A stretch of DNA of 41,000 nt. Source: JB111 sp052093225 (GTDB lineage Bacteria > Actinomycetota > Actinomycetes > Actinomycetales > Actinomycetaceae). Below are positions 24,436-31,614 of this stretch, in pieces (within the stretch, counting starts at the first letter, position 1; each line of letters begins with the position of its first letter). The notes beneath the pieces were generated by a model, which was given only the letters and a program-made list of their open reading frames with translations, was not told the origin of the DNA and did not search any database. The position numbers and the translations under genes are program-made. The DNA lies in NCBI GenBank assembly GCA_052093225.1, contig JBQDDG010000031.1, positions 1 through 41,000 on the forward strand. The letters run 5' to 3'.

Positions 24436-24451
24436 CCCACCGCCTGACCCT

Positions 24452-24489
24452 GTCGACGGTCCGGCCCCGACCGGGGCCGGACCGTCGAC
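24452..24489. terminator. 17-bp perfect hairpin between pstS and pstC
   Basis: GTCGACGGTCCGGCCCC is matched exactly downstream around a four-base GACC loop. It has no T tract. Placed 16 bases after pstS inside an operon, it may reduce read-through to pstCAB or protect the pstS message from decay, so that the binding protein is made in excess. Confidence 0.65.
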
Positions 24490-24586
24490 GCACGTCGCGA
24501 CACCCCCGTACGCTCAGGGCCGCGCCACAGGTCCACCCGGCCGGTCGGCCGGCCCACCCCACCGCCACGGCGACTGGAGCCACCCC

Positions 24587-25711
24587 GTGTCAGCACCTGC
24601 CAGCACCACCGAAGAGAGCGCACCCACGTCCCCCGCCAAGCGGCCCGGGGCGAAGCTCCGCACCGGCGACCGCGTCTTCAACGGTCTGTCCGTCGGCGCG
24701 GGCGCGATCATCGTCGCCGTCCTCGGCGCCGTCGCGCTCTTCCTCCTCCTGCAGGCGATCCCCGCGCTCACGTCCTCGTCCGAGGACGTCGCCGCCGCCG
24801 CGCCCTTCACGATGGGCAACGGCTTCTGGGCCTACGCGGGCATCACCATCTTTGGCACCCTCCTCGCGTCGATCATCGCGCTGATCATCGCCGTGCCGTT
24901 CGCGATCTGCATCTCGCTGTTCATCTCGCACTTCGCGCCCCGCCGCATGTCCTCGGTGCTGGGCTACGTCATCGACCTGCTCGCCGCCATCCCCTCGGTC
25001 GTCTTCGGCCTGTGGGGCATGCGCCTGCTCGAGCCGTTGCTGCGTCCCGCCTTCACCTGGGTCTCGGAGACCTTCATCCCGGTGCTCGCGTGGATCGCCG
25101 GGAACTACGGCGACCCCGACCGGGGGCAGGACCCCGAGCAGTGGTACGGCGGGATCCCCGGCTTCAGCTATCTCGCGGAGAACGTCGAGTGGTGGCCGAT
25201 CACGCCGCAGCTCTTCGACTTCACGCCGCCGGCGCGCAACATCCTCATGGGTGGCCTGATCCTCGCCATCATGATCCTGCCGATCATCACCTCCCTGTGC
25301 CGCGAGGTCTTCCTCCAGACCCCGCGCCTGCAGGAGGAGGCGTCGCTCGCCCTCGGCGCGACGCGCTGGGAGATGATCAAGCAGACGGTGCTGCCGTTCG
25401 GGCGCTCCGGCATGGTGTCGGCCTCGATGCTCGGCCTGGGGCGTGCGCTCGGCGAGACGATGGCGTTGCTCATGGTGCTCTCGCCGGGACTGGCCGTGAA
25501 CTTCTGGCTCATGTCGCCCGGGCAGCACTCGACGATCGCCTCGCAGATCGCCCTGAAGTTCCCCGAGGCGCACGCGACCGGTGACCCGGTCGCCGGTCAG
25601 GACGTCCTCATCGCGATCGGACTCATGCTGTTCATCGTGACGTTCGTCGTCAACTACATCTCCCGGGCCATCGTCGCCCGGTACTCCGAGTTCTCGGGAG
25701 CCAACGCATGA
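24587..25711 (+). CDS. pstC: Phosphate ABC transporter permease PstC
   Basis: A 374-residue membrane subunit of the Pst importer. About six hydrophobic helices are visible, from GAIIVAVLGAVALFLLLQAI on. LGATRWEMIKQTVLPFGRSG is the EAA loop that meets PstB, and LGRALGETMALLMVLSP is a PstC mark. The large loop with GNYGDPDRGQDPEQWYGG is between helices three and four. The GTG at 24587 has GGAG eight bases upstream. It is followed by pstA with an ATGA overlap. Confidence 0.95.
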   Translation: MSAPASTTEESAPTSPAKRPGAKLRTGDRVFNGLSVGAGAIIVAVLGAVALFLLLQAIPALTSSSEDVAAAAPFTMGNGFWAYAGITIFGTLLASIIALIIAVPFAICISLFISHFAPRRMSSVLGYVIDLLAAIPSVVFGLWGMRLLEPLLRPAFTWVSETFIPVLAWIAGNYGDPDRGQDPEQWYGGIPGFSYLAENVEWWPITPQLFDFTPPARNILMGGLILAIMILPIITSLCREVFLQTPRLQEEASLALGATRWEMIKQTVLPFGRSGMVSASMLGLGRALGETMALLMVLSPGLAVNFWLMSPGQHSTIASQIALKFPEAHATGDPVAGQDVLIAIGLMLFIVTFVVNYISRAIVARYSEFSGANA

Positions 25712-26886
25712 GCAGCGTCTCGAACAACGCCGGCGCCGCCTACGGCAAGCGTGTCGGGGACCAGCCGACGCCCGCGCCGCGGGGTCCCGCGATCGCCAGC
25801 CACGGCCGCCGACTGCCGAAGTGGGTGCCGTGGGCCATCGCCGCCGTCGCGCTCGCGGTCGGCATCTTCTTCGGCATGCGGACGGACACCTTCGGACCCG
25901 CGGTCGAGACATGGTCCGACCCGGAGCGGGAGTCGCAGTTCACGCTGCCGCTGCTGACGATCGGCGTCTACTCCGTCGTCACCTTCATCGTCGTGATGTC
26001 CGTCGTGGCCTACGCCTACGAGGGCCGCCGCTACGGCGGCGACCGGGTCGCGACCACGGTCATCACCGGCGCGTTCCTCATCGCCCTTCTCCCGCTCGTC
26101 TCGCTGCTGTGGACGTCGGTCCAGAACGGCGCGGACGCGATGTCGTGGGCCTTCCTCACCGAGAACCACCAGGGTGCGTCGATCGAGGGCAACGAGGTGG
26201 GCCTCGGGCACGCCATCGTGGGGACGTTCCTCGTCACGCTACTCACGGCCGCGATCGCCGTCCCGCTCGGCATCTTCACCGCGATCTACCTCGTCGAGTA
26301 CGGCAAGGGACCGTTCGCCCGCGCCGTGACGTTCCTCGTCGACATCATGACGGGCATCCCGTCGATCGTGGCCGGCCTCTTCGCCGTCGCGATGCTGACC
26401 ATGGTGATGGGGCAGCTCGGCTTCGACGACGCCCCCGGGTACCGGTCCGGCGCCATGGGTGCGATCGCCCTGGTCGTCCTCATGACCCCGATCGTGGTCC
26501 GTAACACCGAGGAGATGCTCAGGCTCGTCCCCAACGAGCTGCGCGAGGCGTCCTACGCGCTCGGCGTCCCGAAGTGGCTGACGATCCTCAAGGTGGTCCT
26601 GCGCACCTCGGTCGCCGGGATCATCTCGGGCGTGGTCATCGCCGTCGCGCGCGTCATCGGTGAGTCGGCACCGCTGATGATCACCGCGATGTCCACCGAC
26701 GTCTTCAACGGCAACCTGTTCCAGGGCTACATGATGACCCTGCCCGTCTACGTCTACAACCAGTTCAAGGGCGGCAACTTCGAGGGGGCGTGGGGCGGCG
26801 CCCTGGTCCTCATCGTCATCGTCCTCGTGTTCAACCTCATCGCCCGGTTCGTGGCCGCGAGGTTCGCACCGAAGGGCGAGAAGTGA
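25708..26886 (+). CDS. pstA: Phosphate ABC transporter permease PstA
   Basis: A 392-residue membrane subunit that pairs with PstC. LGVPKWLTILKVVLRTSVAG is the EAA loop. GIFTAIYLVEYGKGPFARA and VIAVARVIGESAPLMITA are typical PstA stretches. The N-terminus carries about 40 extra hydrophilic residues and a first helix WVPWAIAAVALAVGIFFG, longer than in many PstA proteins. It overlaps pstC (ATGA) and its stop shares a base with a small reading frame that fills the space before pstB. Confidence 0.95.
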   Translation: MSSVSNNAGAAYGKRVGDQPTPAPRGPAIASHGRRLPKWVPWAIAAVALAVGIFFGMRTDTFGPAVETWSDPERESQFTLPLLTIGVYSVVTFIVVMSVVAYAYEGRRYGGDRVATTVITGAFLIALLPLVSLLWTSVQNGADAMSWAFLTENHQGASIEGNEVGLGHAIVGTFLVTLLTAAIAVPLGIFTAIYLVEYGKGPFARAVTFLVDIMTGIPSIVAGLFAVAMLTMVMGQLGFDDAPGYRSGAMGAIALVVLMTPIVVRNTEEMLRLVPNELREASYALGVPKWLTILKVVLRTSVAGIISGVVIAVARVIGESAPLMITAMSTDVFNGNLFQGYMMTLPVYVYNQFKGGNFEGAWGGALVLIVIVLVFNLIARFVAARFAPKGEK

Positions 26887-26963
26887 TGACCGGACGCCCG
26901 CTGCCCGCCACCCCCACCGCCCCCTCGGCCGGCGAGAGCCCGGCCCCCGACGGAAGGATCTGA
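26886..26963 (+). CDS. Possible 25-residue leader peptide between pstA and pstB
   Basis: ATG 26886 overlaps the pstA stop as TGATG, and the frame runs 25 codons to TGA 26961, a few bases before the pstB GTG. The product, MTGRPLPATPTAPSAGESPA and five more residues, is Pro/Ala/Thr-rich with no domain. It is out of frame with pstB. It might couple pstA to pstB translation, or it may be only a chance frame. I keep it with low confidence. Confidence 0.25.
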   Translation: MTGRPLPATPTAPSAGESPAPDGRI

Positions 26964-26967
26964 CCGC

Positions 26968-27747
26968 GTGTCCAAGCGCATCGAGGTCAAGGACCTCAAC
27001 ATCTTCTACGGCTCCTTCAAGGCGGTCGAGGACGTCAGCGTCACCATCGAGCCCCGCTCGGTCACGGCCCTCATCGGCCCGTCCGGCTGCGGCAAGTCGA
27101 CGTTCCTCCGCACGCTCAACCGCATGCACGAGGTGATCCCCGGCGCGTACGTCGACGGGGAGGTCAACGTCGACGGCCAGAACCTGTACGGTCCCGGCGT
27201 CGACCCGGTCGACGTGCGCGGCATGGTCGGCATGGTGTTCCAGCGTCCGAACCCGTTCCCCACGATGTCCATCGCGGACAACGTGCTCGCCGGCGTCAAG
27301 CTCAACAACCGCCGCATCTCCCGCTCCGACGCCGAGGCGCTGGTCGAGCGCTCCCTGCGCGGCGCGAACCTGTGGAACGAGGTCAAGGACCGCCTCGACC
27401 GACCGGGCTCCTCGCTCTCCGGTGGCCAGCAGCAGCGCCTGTGCATCGCCCGCGCCATCGCGGTCAAGCCGGACGTCCTGCTGATGGACGAGCCCTGCTC
27501 GGCGCTCGACCCGATCTCCACGCTCGCGATCGAGGACCTCATCGCCGAGCTCAAGGAGAACTACACGATCGTCATCGTCACGCACAACATGCAGCAGGCA
27601 GCGCGCGTGTCGGACAAGACGGGCTTCTTCAACATCCAGGGCACCGGCAAGCCCGGCCGTCTCATCGAGTACGACGTCACCGAGACGATCTTCCAGAACC
27701 CGGCGAACCAGCAGACCTCGGACTACGTCTCCGGCCGCTTCGGCTGA
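26968..27747 (+). CDS. pstB: Phosphate ABC transporter ATP-binding protein PstB
   Basis: The ATPase of the Pst importer, 259 residues. Walker A GPSGCGKST starts near residue 36, the signature is LSGGQQQRLCIARAIAV, and Walker B is LLMDEPCSALDPIST, where Cys and Ser-Ala are PstB traits. The stretch VFQRPNPFPTMSIADNV is the usual Q loop of PstB. The GTG start has AAGGA ten bases upstream. It ends the pst operon; a terminator is 200 bases on. No phoU gene follows in this window. Confidence 0.96.
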   Translation: MSKRIEVKDLNIFYGSFKAVEDVSVTIEPRSVTALIGPSGCGKSTFLRTLNRMHEVIPGAYVDGEVNVDGQNLYGPGVDPVDVRGMVGMVFQRPNPFPTMSIADNVLAGVKLNNRRISRSDAEALVERSLRGANLWNEVKDRLDRPGSSLSGGQQQRLCIARAIAVKPDVLLMDEPCSALDPISTLAIEDLIAELKENYTIVIVTHNMQQAARVSDKTGFFNIQGTGKPGRLIEYDVTETIFQNPANQQTSDYVSGRFG

Positions 27748-27795
27748 TCGGGCGCAGGCCACAGCACCTCGCTGAGCGCCTGGCAGGGCCACCCC

Positions 27796-27883
27796 GTCGA
27801 GGACGTGCCTGGTGGTGGCGTGCCCATTTCGTCGAGGACGTGCCTGACTCGTCGAGGACGTGCCTGCGAGGCACGTCCTCGAC
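27796..27883. repeat. Repeated 15-mer with a terminal inverted copy downstream of pstB
   Basis: GTCGAGGACGTGCCT occurs at 27796-27810, 27831-27845 and 27851-27865. Its exact inverse occurs at 27869-27883, so the last pair forms a 15-bp palindrome with a three-base GCG loop. A degraded half copy (GGCACGTTCTCG) follows near 27890. It lies in the intergenic region after pstB and could act as a first terminator. Confidence 0.8.
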
Positions 27884-27951
27884 ACCTACGGCACGTTCTC
27901 GGCGCCCGCGCGGGGCAGCGGCTACCCCACTGCGCGCCTGCCGGGCCCACG

Positions 27952-27994
27952 ACGACGGCGGCGCCGCACCCCTTTGGTGCGGCGCCGCCGTCGT
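27952..27994. terminator. Strong bidirectional hairpin between pstB and the convergent lipoprotein gene
   Basis: An exact 18-bp stem (ACGACGGCGGCGCCGCAC and its complement) has a seven-base loop, CCCTTTG. The stop codons of pstB (plus) and the lipoprotein gene (minus) point at it from both sides. No T tract. Confidence 0.75.
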
Positions 27995-28011
27995 GCGTGT
28001 GCGGGGGAGCG

Positions 28012-28449
28012 TCAGCTCGCGGAGCCCTCGGCGGAGCCGGTCGTGGCCTCGGAGGTCGACAGGATGCAGACGCCCTCGCGGTCGTCGGCCTCGTCCCAGG
28101 TCTCCTGGGTCGGGGTGAGCAGCTGGACCATGTACTGGCTGGAGGCGTAGTCGGTGCCGACGTAGCCCTCGAACGCGTCCGCGCAGGCCGTCTCGAGGCC
28201 GGTCGCGATCTCGCTGGCGCCCGGGAAGTCGCCGTCCTCGAAGGTGTGGACGTGGTAGACCTCGCCGGTGTGCTCGTCCTCGCAGTCCACGGTGGGGATC
28301 TCGGCGACGGTCGAGCCGGTCGCGTCGCTCAGGTCGAGGCACTCGCCGGCCTCGAACGCCTGGACGGTGGAGCCGCAGGCGGCGAGGAACGGGACGGCGA
28401 GGGCGGCGGCCGCGACGGCGGCCGCGCGGCGGGCGTGGATGGCACGCAT
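28012..28449 (-). CDS. Septum formation family-type lipoprotein
   Basis: A 145-residue secreted lipoprotein. The start ATG 28449 has AAGGA seven bases upstream and gives a signal with RRAAAVAAAALAVPFLAAC, lipobox LAAC. The short mature domain contains AGECLDLSD, VDCEDEHTGEVYHVH, ETACADAFEGYVG and GVCILS, so four Cys after the lipidated one, a pattern I associate with the Septum_form family; disulfides are likely. The function is unclear. It lies downstream of the phosphate transporter gene on the same strand with a gap of 107 bases, in which TATCCT on the minus strand might be its own -10. Confidence 0.8.
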   Translation of the reverse strand: MRAIHARRAAAVAAAALAVPFLAACGSTVQAFEAGECLDLSDATGSTVAEIPTVDCEDEHTGEVYHVHTFEDGDFPGASEIATGLETACADAFEGYVGTDYASSQYMVQLLTPTQETWDEADDREGVCILSTSEATTGSAEGSAS

Positions 28450-28556
28450 GGGTGAAGTCCTTCCGGAAGGGGGAGAGGTCGAGGCGTTGTCGCCAAGCAG
28501 AGGATATCGGCCCTCATCGCCCCTCCGGCCCGCCCCGCGGGGGAGTTCGCCCCACC

Positions 28557-29564
28557 TCACACGTGCGTGAGCAGCATGTGCGTGATGCCGCCGAGCAGCG
28601 CGGCGCAGGCGGCCACCGCGGGCAGCGTGACGAGCCACGCGACGACGACGTTGCGCGCCGTGCGCCAGCGCATCCGGCCCGGCGTGACGAGACCCGAACC
28701 GAGCATCGCGGCACCGATCGTGTGGGTGGTCGAGATCGGCAGGCCCGGGGCGAGGGCGCCGACCGCGAACACGAGCACCGCCGCTCCCTGGATGGAGGCC
28801 CCCCGCACCGCGGCGTGGCCGACCATGAGCTCCCCGAGGGTGGCGATGACGCGGCGGCCGCCGAACGCCATGCCCGCGGCGAGGGCCACCCCGGCGGCGA
28901 GGACCACCCAGGCCGGGACGTCGTCGGAGGAGCGGCCCGAGAGCGCGAGGGCGGTCATGAGCAGCACCACCGACTTCGCGCTGCCGACGAGCCCGATGAA
29001 CATCGCCGACGCCGTGCTGGCGGCCGCCTGGACGACGCGCGCGGTGGGCTCGACCTGGCTCGCGTCGGTGGACATCGCGAGGCGGCGGGCCACGCGGGTC
29101 GCGACGTAGGTGAGGACGAGCGCGCCGGCGGTGCTCAGCGTCATGGGCAGGAGCACGTCGGTGCCGAGCTCGCCCCAACGGATCTCGCCGCCGGTGGTCG
29201 CCGCCGCGCCGACGAGCGCCGCGACGAGCGTGTGGGTGGAGGAGACCGGCATGCCGGCGCGCGCCATCACCAGCAGCCAGCCCGCGGAGCAGGCGACGAG
29301 GACCGCGAGGACCCCCAGGCCGGCGTCGCCACCGGTGATGGTCGCGGCGCCGAGGCCGGTCTGGTCCGCGACGACGGGGGCGAGCCACCAGCCCGCGACG
29401 GTGCCCGCGAACGCCATGCCGGCGGCGGCCACGGTGGCGACGCGTGGTTCGAGCGAACGGGTCGCGATGGCGGTCGAGACGGCGTTGGAGGCGTCCTGCA
29501 GGCCGGACGCGAACGTGTAGACGAGGGCGACGGCGATCGTGACGGCGAGCAGGACCTCGGTCAC
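28557..29564 (-). CDS. Low-affinity inorganic phosphate transporter (PiT family)
   Basis: A 335-residue membrane symporter that imports phosphate (usually as a metal-phosphate complex). The two PiT signatures are visible as FASGLQDASNAVSTAIATR near the N-terminus and, in the second half, GSAKSVVLLM with LGELMVGHAAV. PVSSTHTLVAALVGA and PISTTHTIGAAMLG are the inverted-repeat loop motifs. GTG 29564 overlaps the upstream DUF47-type stop (GTGA), so the pair is one operon, preceded by a Pho box at 30198. This gives the cell a low-affinity route beside Pst. Confidence 0.93.
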   Translation of the reverse strand: MTEVLLAVTIAVALVYTFASGLQDASNAVSTAIATRSLEPRVATVAAAGMAFAGTVAGWWLAPVVADQTGLGAATITGGDAGLGVLAVLVACSAGWLLVMARAGMPVSSTHTLVAALVGAAATTGGEIRWGELGTDVLLPMTLSTAGALVLTYVATRVARRLAMSTDASQVEPTARVVQAAASTASAMFIGLVGSAKSVVLLMTALALSGRSSDDVPAWVVLAAGVALAAGMAFGGRRVIATLGELMVGHAAVRGASIQGAAVLVFAVGALAPGLPISTTHTIGAAMLGSGLVTPGRMRWRTARNVVVAWLVTLPAVAACAALLGGITHMLLTHV

Positions 29565-30187
29565 CGGCGGCCGGCTCCCGCCGCGAGGATCCGGAGGTCG
29601 CGGGCGGCGGCCGCACAGTTGGCGACGGCGTCGGCGAGGGAGCCGAGCAGGTCGGCGAGCACGAGGACGGAGACCCGGTCCCCGGAGGCGGCGCTCGTGG
29701 CCGTCGCCCGGTGGCGGGCCGTCTCGAGGTCGAGGTGCACGCGGGCCGTCTCGGCCGCGATCTCGGCGAGCCGGTCGGGGCGGCGCAGCGCGGCGGTGGC
29801 GACCGCGAGGAGCTCGGTGGCCCGCAGCACCTCGTCCGCGGCCTCGATCACCGGCGGCGGTGTGGGGGCGGTGCGGTCGGCGAGCAGCGTGCGGGCCGTC
29901 CGCAGGACCGCGTGGACGACGTCGCGCTCCGAGCTGACCACACGGTGCAGGTCGCTGCGCTCGAAGGGGAGCACGAGGTCCTCGACGAGGCGGTCCGTGA
30001 TGTCCGCGCCGAGACGCGCCGTGGACCGGTGGAGGTCGCCGATGCGCTCATCGAGCTCGGGAATCTCCGCGGACGTGGCGCCGACGACCTTGACGAGCAG
30101 GAGGGCGGAGTCCACGGTGAGGCGAGCACTGGTGGTCAGGCTCGGCCCGTCGCTGGACACCACCGACGGACGGCGCAAGAGGCGCAC
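29561..30187 (-). CDS. PhoU-like (DUF47-type) accessory protein of the phosphate transporter
   Basis: A 208-residue soluble, almost wholly helical protein. Sequences such as ALLLVKVVGATSAEIPELDERIGDL (split over two helices), DITDRLVEDLVLPFERSDLHRVVS and an Asp-containing ERDVVHAV fit the PhoU/DUF47 four-helix layout that sits beside pit genes; the EDLVLPFERSDL motif is especially typical. It is thought to regulate the transporter. The start GTG 30187 has GGAGG four bases upstream and a PhoP-type box directly before it. Confidence 0.85.
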   Translation of the reverse strand: MRLLRRPSVVSSDGPSLTTSARLTVDSALLLVKVVGATSAEIPELDERIGDLHRSTARLGADITDRLVEDLVLPFERSDLHRVVSSERDVVHAVLRTARTLLADRTAPTPPPVIEAADEVLRATELLAVATAALRRPDRLAEIAAETARVHLDLETARHRATATSAASGDRVSVLVLADLLGSLADAVANCAAAARDLRILAAGAGRR

Positions 30188-30197
30188 GACTCCTCCA

Positions 30198-30226
30198 GGT
30201 GAACGCGGCGTGACAGGCGGGTGAAC
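30198..30226 (-). promoter_or_regulatory. PhoP-type Pho box upstream of the phosphate transporter operon
   Basis: On the minus strand GTTCACC occurs at 30226-30220 and 30204-30198, with a related TGTCACG at 30215-30209, all in an 11-base phase. The box ends 11 bases before the GTG start at 30187, and overlaps the region just before the GGAGG. It predicts control of the low-affinity transporter by PhoP. Given its place next to the start it may repress or lie within the promoter. Confidence 0.75.
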
Positions 30227-30300
30227 GGGAACCTTAACAGGGCCCGGGACGGCCGCGGCGCCCGGCTCCGCCGTCTTTCGGCGCCGTCGTCGATCATGCT

Positions 30301-30342
30301 CTGTGGCTGTGGCTGTGGCTGTGGCTGTGGCTGTGGCTGTGG
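30301..30342. repeat. Seven-copy CTGTGG hexanucleotide repeat
   Basis: Exactly seven tandem CTGTGG units, 42 bases. It is in the noncoding region 30230-30788. The rest of that 560-base gap has no believable gene: further short repeats (GGCGCCGGAAGCCGCCC at 30656 and 30677) and a duplicated glnR tail are described below. Confidence 0.9.
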
Positions 30343-30698
30343 CCTGCTGGCCGCGTGACCGGTGACCCGTGACCGGTGCGCCTGTGTCTCCGGGACGTCG
30401 GGTGCTCGAGGTTCTCGAGGAGATGGACCTCTCGGGGGCTGTGAACCCGCGGTGCGCGCGGACCTCGGTGTCCGCGGGGGCCGGGTGTCATCACCGGCGA
30501 AGGAAGGACGACGGACCGGAGAGCGCCTGTCGGCGCGAAGGCCGCTCGAAGCGGCGAATGTTGGAGCCCGGGGCTTTCGCGGCCCGCCGTCGGGATCCAA
30601 CGTACGCGCGATGCGCGCACCTGTCACGTCTCGGTGAGGAGGGGCACGACGCCGAGGCGCCGGAAGCCGCCCAGTCGGCGCCGGAAGCCGCCCGGTGC

Positions 30699-30751
30699 GT
30701 CCCCTACGGCGTCCCGTCCGCATCTGACGCCGTCCCGTGAGGAACCGGTAG
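30699..30751 (-). pseudogene. Degenerate duplicate of the 3' end of glnR
   Basis: The 40 bases at 30699-30738 match 30784-30823, the end of the glnR coding region and stop, with 37 identities; GAACCGGTAG also recurs at 30742 and 30849. The downstream copy lacks about 22 bases present in the gene, so it is out of frame. It is a tandem duplication relic without coding capacity. Confidence 0.7.
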
Positions 30752-30788
30752 CAGCCCGGCCGGCCCCGGGTGCTGCCCGGCGTGTCCC

Positions 30789-31526
30789 CTACGGCGTCCC
30801 GTCCGCGTCCGATGCCGTCCCGTCCGCACCGGACGCGGGGCGGGCCTCGAACCGGTAGCCGACGTTGCGGACCGTGCCGATGAGCTGGTCGTGCTCGGCG
30901 CCGAGCTTCGCGCGCAGCCGGCGGACGTGCACGTCGACCGTCCGTGTGCCGCCGACGTACTCGTACCCCCAGACCTCCTGGAGGAGCTGGACGCGTGTGT
31001 GCACGCGGGCCGGGTGGGAGGCGAGGTGGCGGAGCAGCTCGAACTCCCGGAACGTGAGGTCGAGGATCCGTCCGCGTACCCGCGCCGTGTAGGTGACCGG
31101 GTCGATGACGAGGTCGCCGGCCTCGATGCGCGCCTCGCTGCCGGCGCCGGCGTCGGCGTCCGGCTCGCCGGTGCGGCCCAGCAGGAGCCGGACGCGCGCG
31201 TCGATCTCCGCCGGGCCGGCGCTCTGCAGGACGACGTCCCACATTCCCCACTCGCGCGAGACCGCCGCGAAGCCGCCCTCGCCGAGGACCAGCAGCACGG
31301 GGACGGGGGAGGGCATCAGTCCGTCGGTGCCGGCGGTGCGGCACAGCGCCCGGGCGGTGACGAGGTCGAGCCGGCCGTCGATGAGGAGGACGTCGGCGCG
31401 GGCGTGGGCGAACAGCGCGCTCGTCGTCATCGGGGCGAGGGACACACGGTGGCGCAGGAGGGCGAGCGAGGGCAGCGCGCGGCCGGCGCCGCCAGGATCG
31501 GCGGTCAGGAGGACGAGCTCTGCCAC
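30789..31526 (-). CDS. glnR: GlnR-type OmpR-family response regulator
   Basis: A 245-residue transcription factor similar to actinobacterial GlnR, which controls nitrogen (and in some species phosphate-linked) genes. The N-terminal receiver-like domain has ADVLLIDGRLDLVTARALCR with Asp50 at the GlnR position, GEGGFAAVSREWGMWDVVLQ and GPAEIDARVRLLLGR. The C-terminal winged-helix domain holds LDLTFREFELLRHLASHPARV, RVQLLQEVWGYEYVGGTRTV and VHVRRLRAKLG. Typical GlnR is phosphorylation-pocket poor. I chose GTG 31526 because AAGGAG lies 5-6 bases upstream; ATG 31553 is in frame but less well supported. In mycobacteria, glnR, mshD and pst genes are also close. A duplicated piece of its 3' end lies downstream. 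Confidence 0.9.
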   Translation of the reverse strand: MAELVLLTADPGGAGRALPSLALLRHRVSLAPMTTSALFAHARADVLLIDGRLDLVTARALCRTAGTDGLMPSPVPVLLVLGEGGFAAVSREWGMWDVVLQSAGPAEIDARVRLLLGRTGEPDADAGAGSEARIEAGDLVIDPVTYTARVRGRILDLTFREFELLRHLASHPARVHTRVQLLQEVWGYEYVGGTRTVDVHVRRLRAKLGAEHDQLIGTVRNVGYRFEARPASGADGTASDADGTP

Positions 31527-31602
31527 GGGTGCTCCTTGGGTTCGGACGGTCATTTTATGCGCTGGCGGGCAGGTGCTCCGCGAGTGTCCGGCGCGGACCT
31601 GG

Positions 31603-31608
31603 GATGAT
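31603..31608 (+). promoter_or_regulatory. Candidate -10 element of the membrane protein gene at 31615
   Basis: GATGAT lies six bases before GTG 31615, which has no Shine-Dalgarno. The match to TAnnnT is weak, so I rate this lower than the other leaderless candidates. Confidence 0.3.
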
Positions 31609-31614
31609 CGACCG

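Noticed and set aside
27781..27900. CRISPR array suggested by the repeated 15-mer
   Set aside because: Spacings are 35 and 20 bases, the repeat is only 15 bases, one copy is inverted, and no cas genes are present.
30369..30740. Possible 123-residue plus-strand gene in the gap after the PhoU-like gene
   Set aside because: No ribosome binding site, no domain, runs through short repeats and the degenerate glnR tail.
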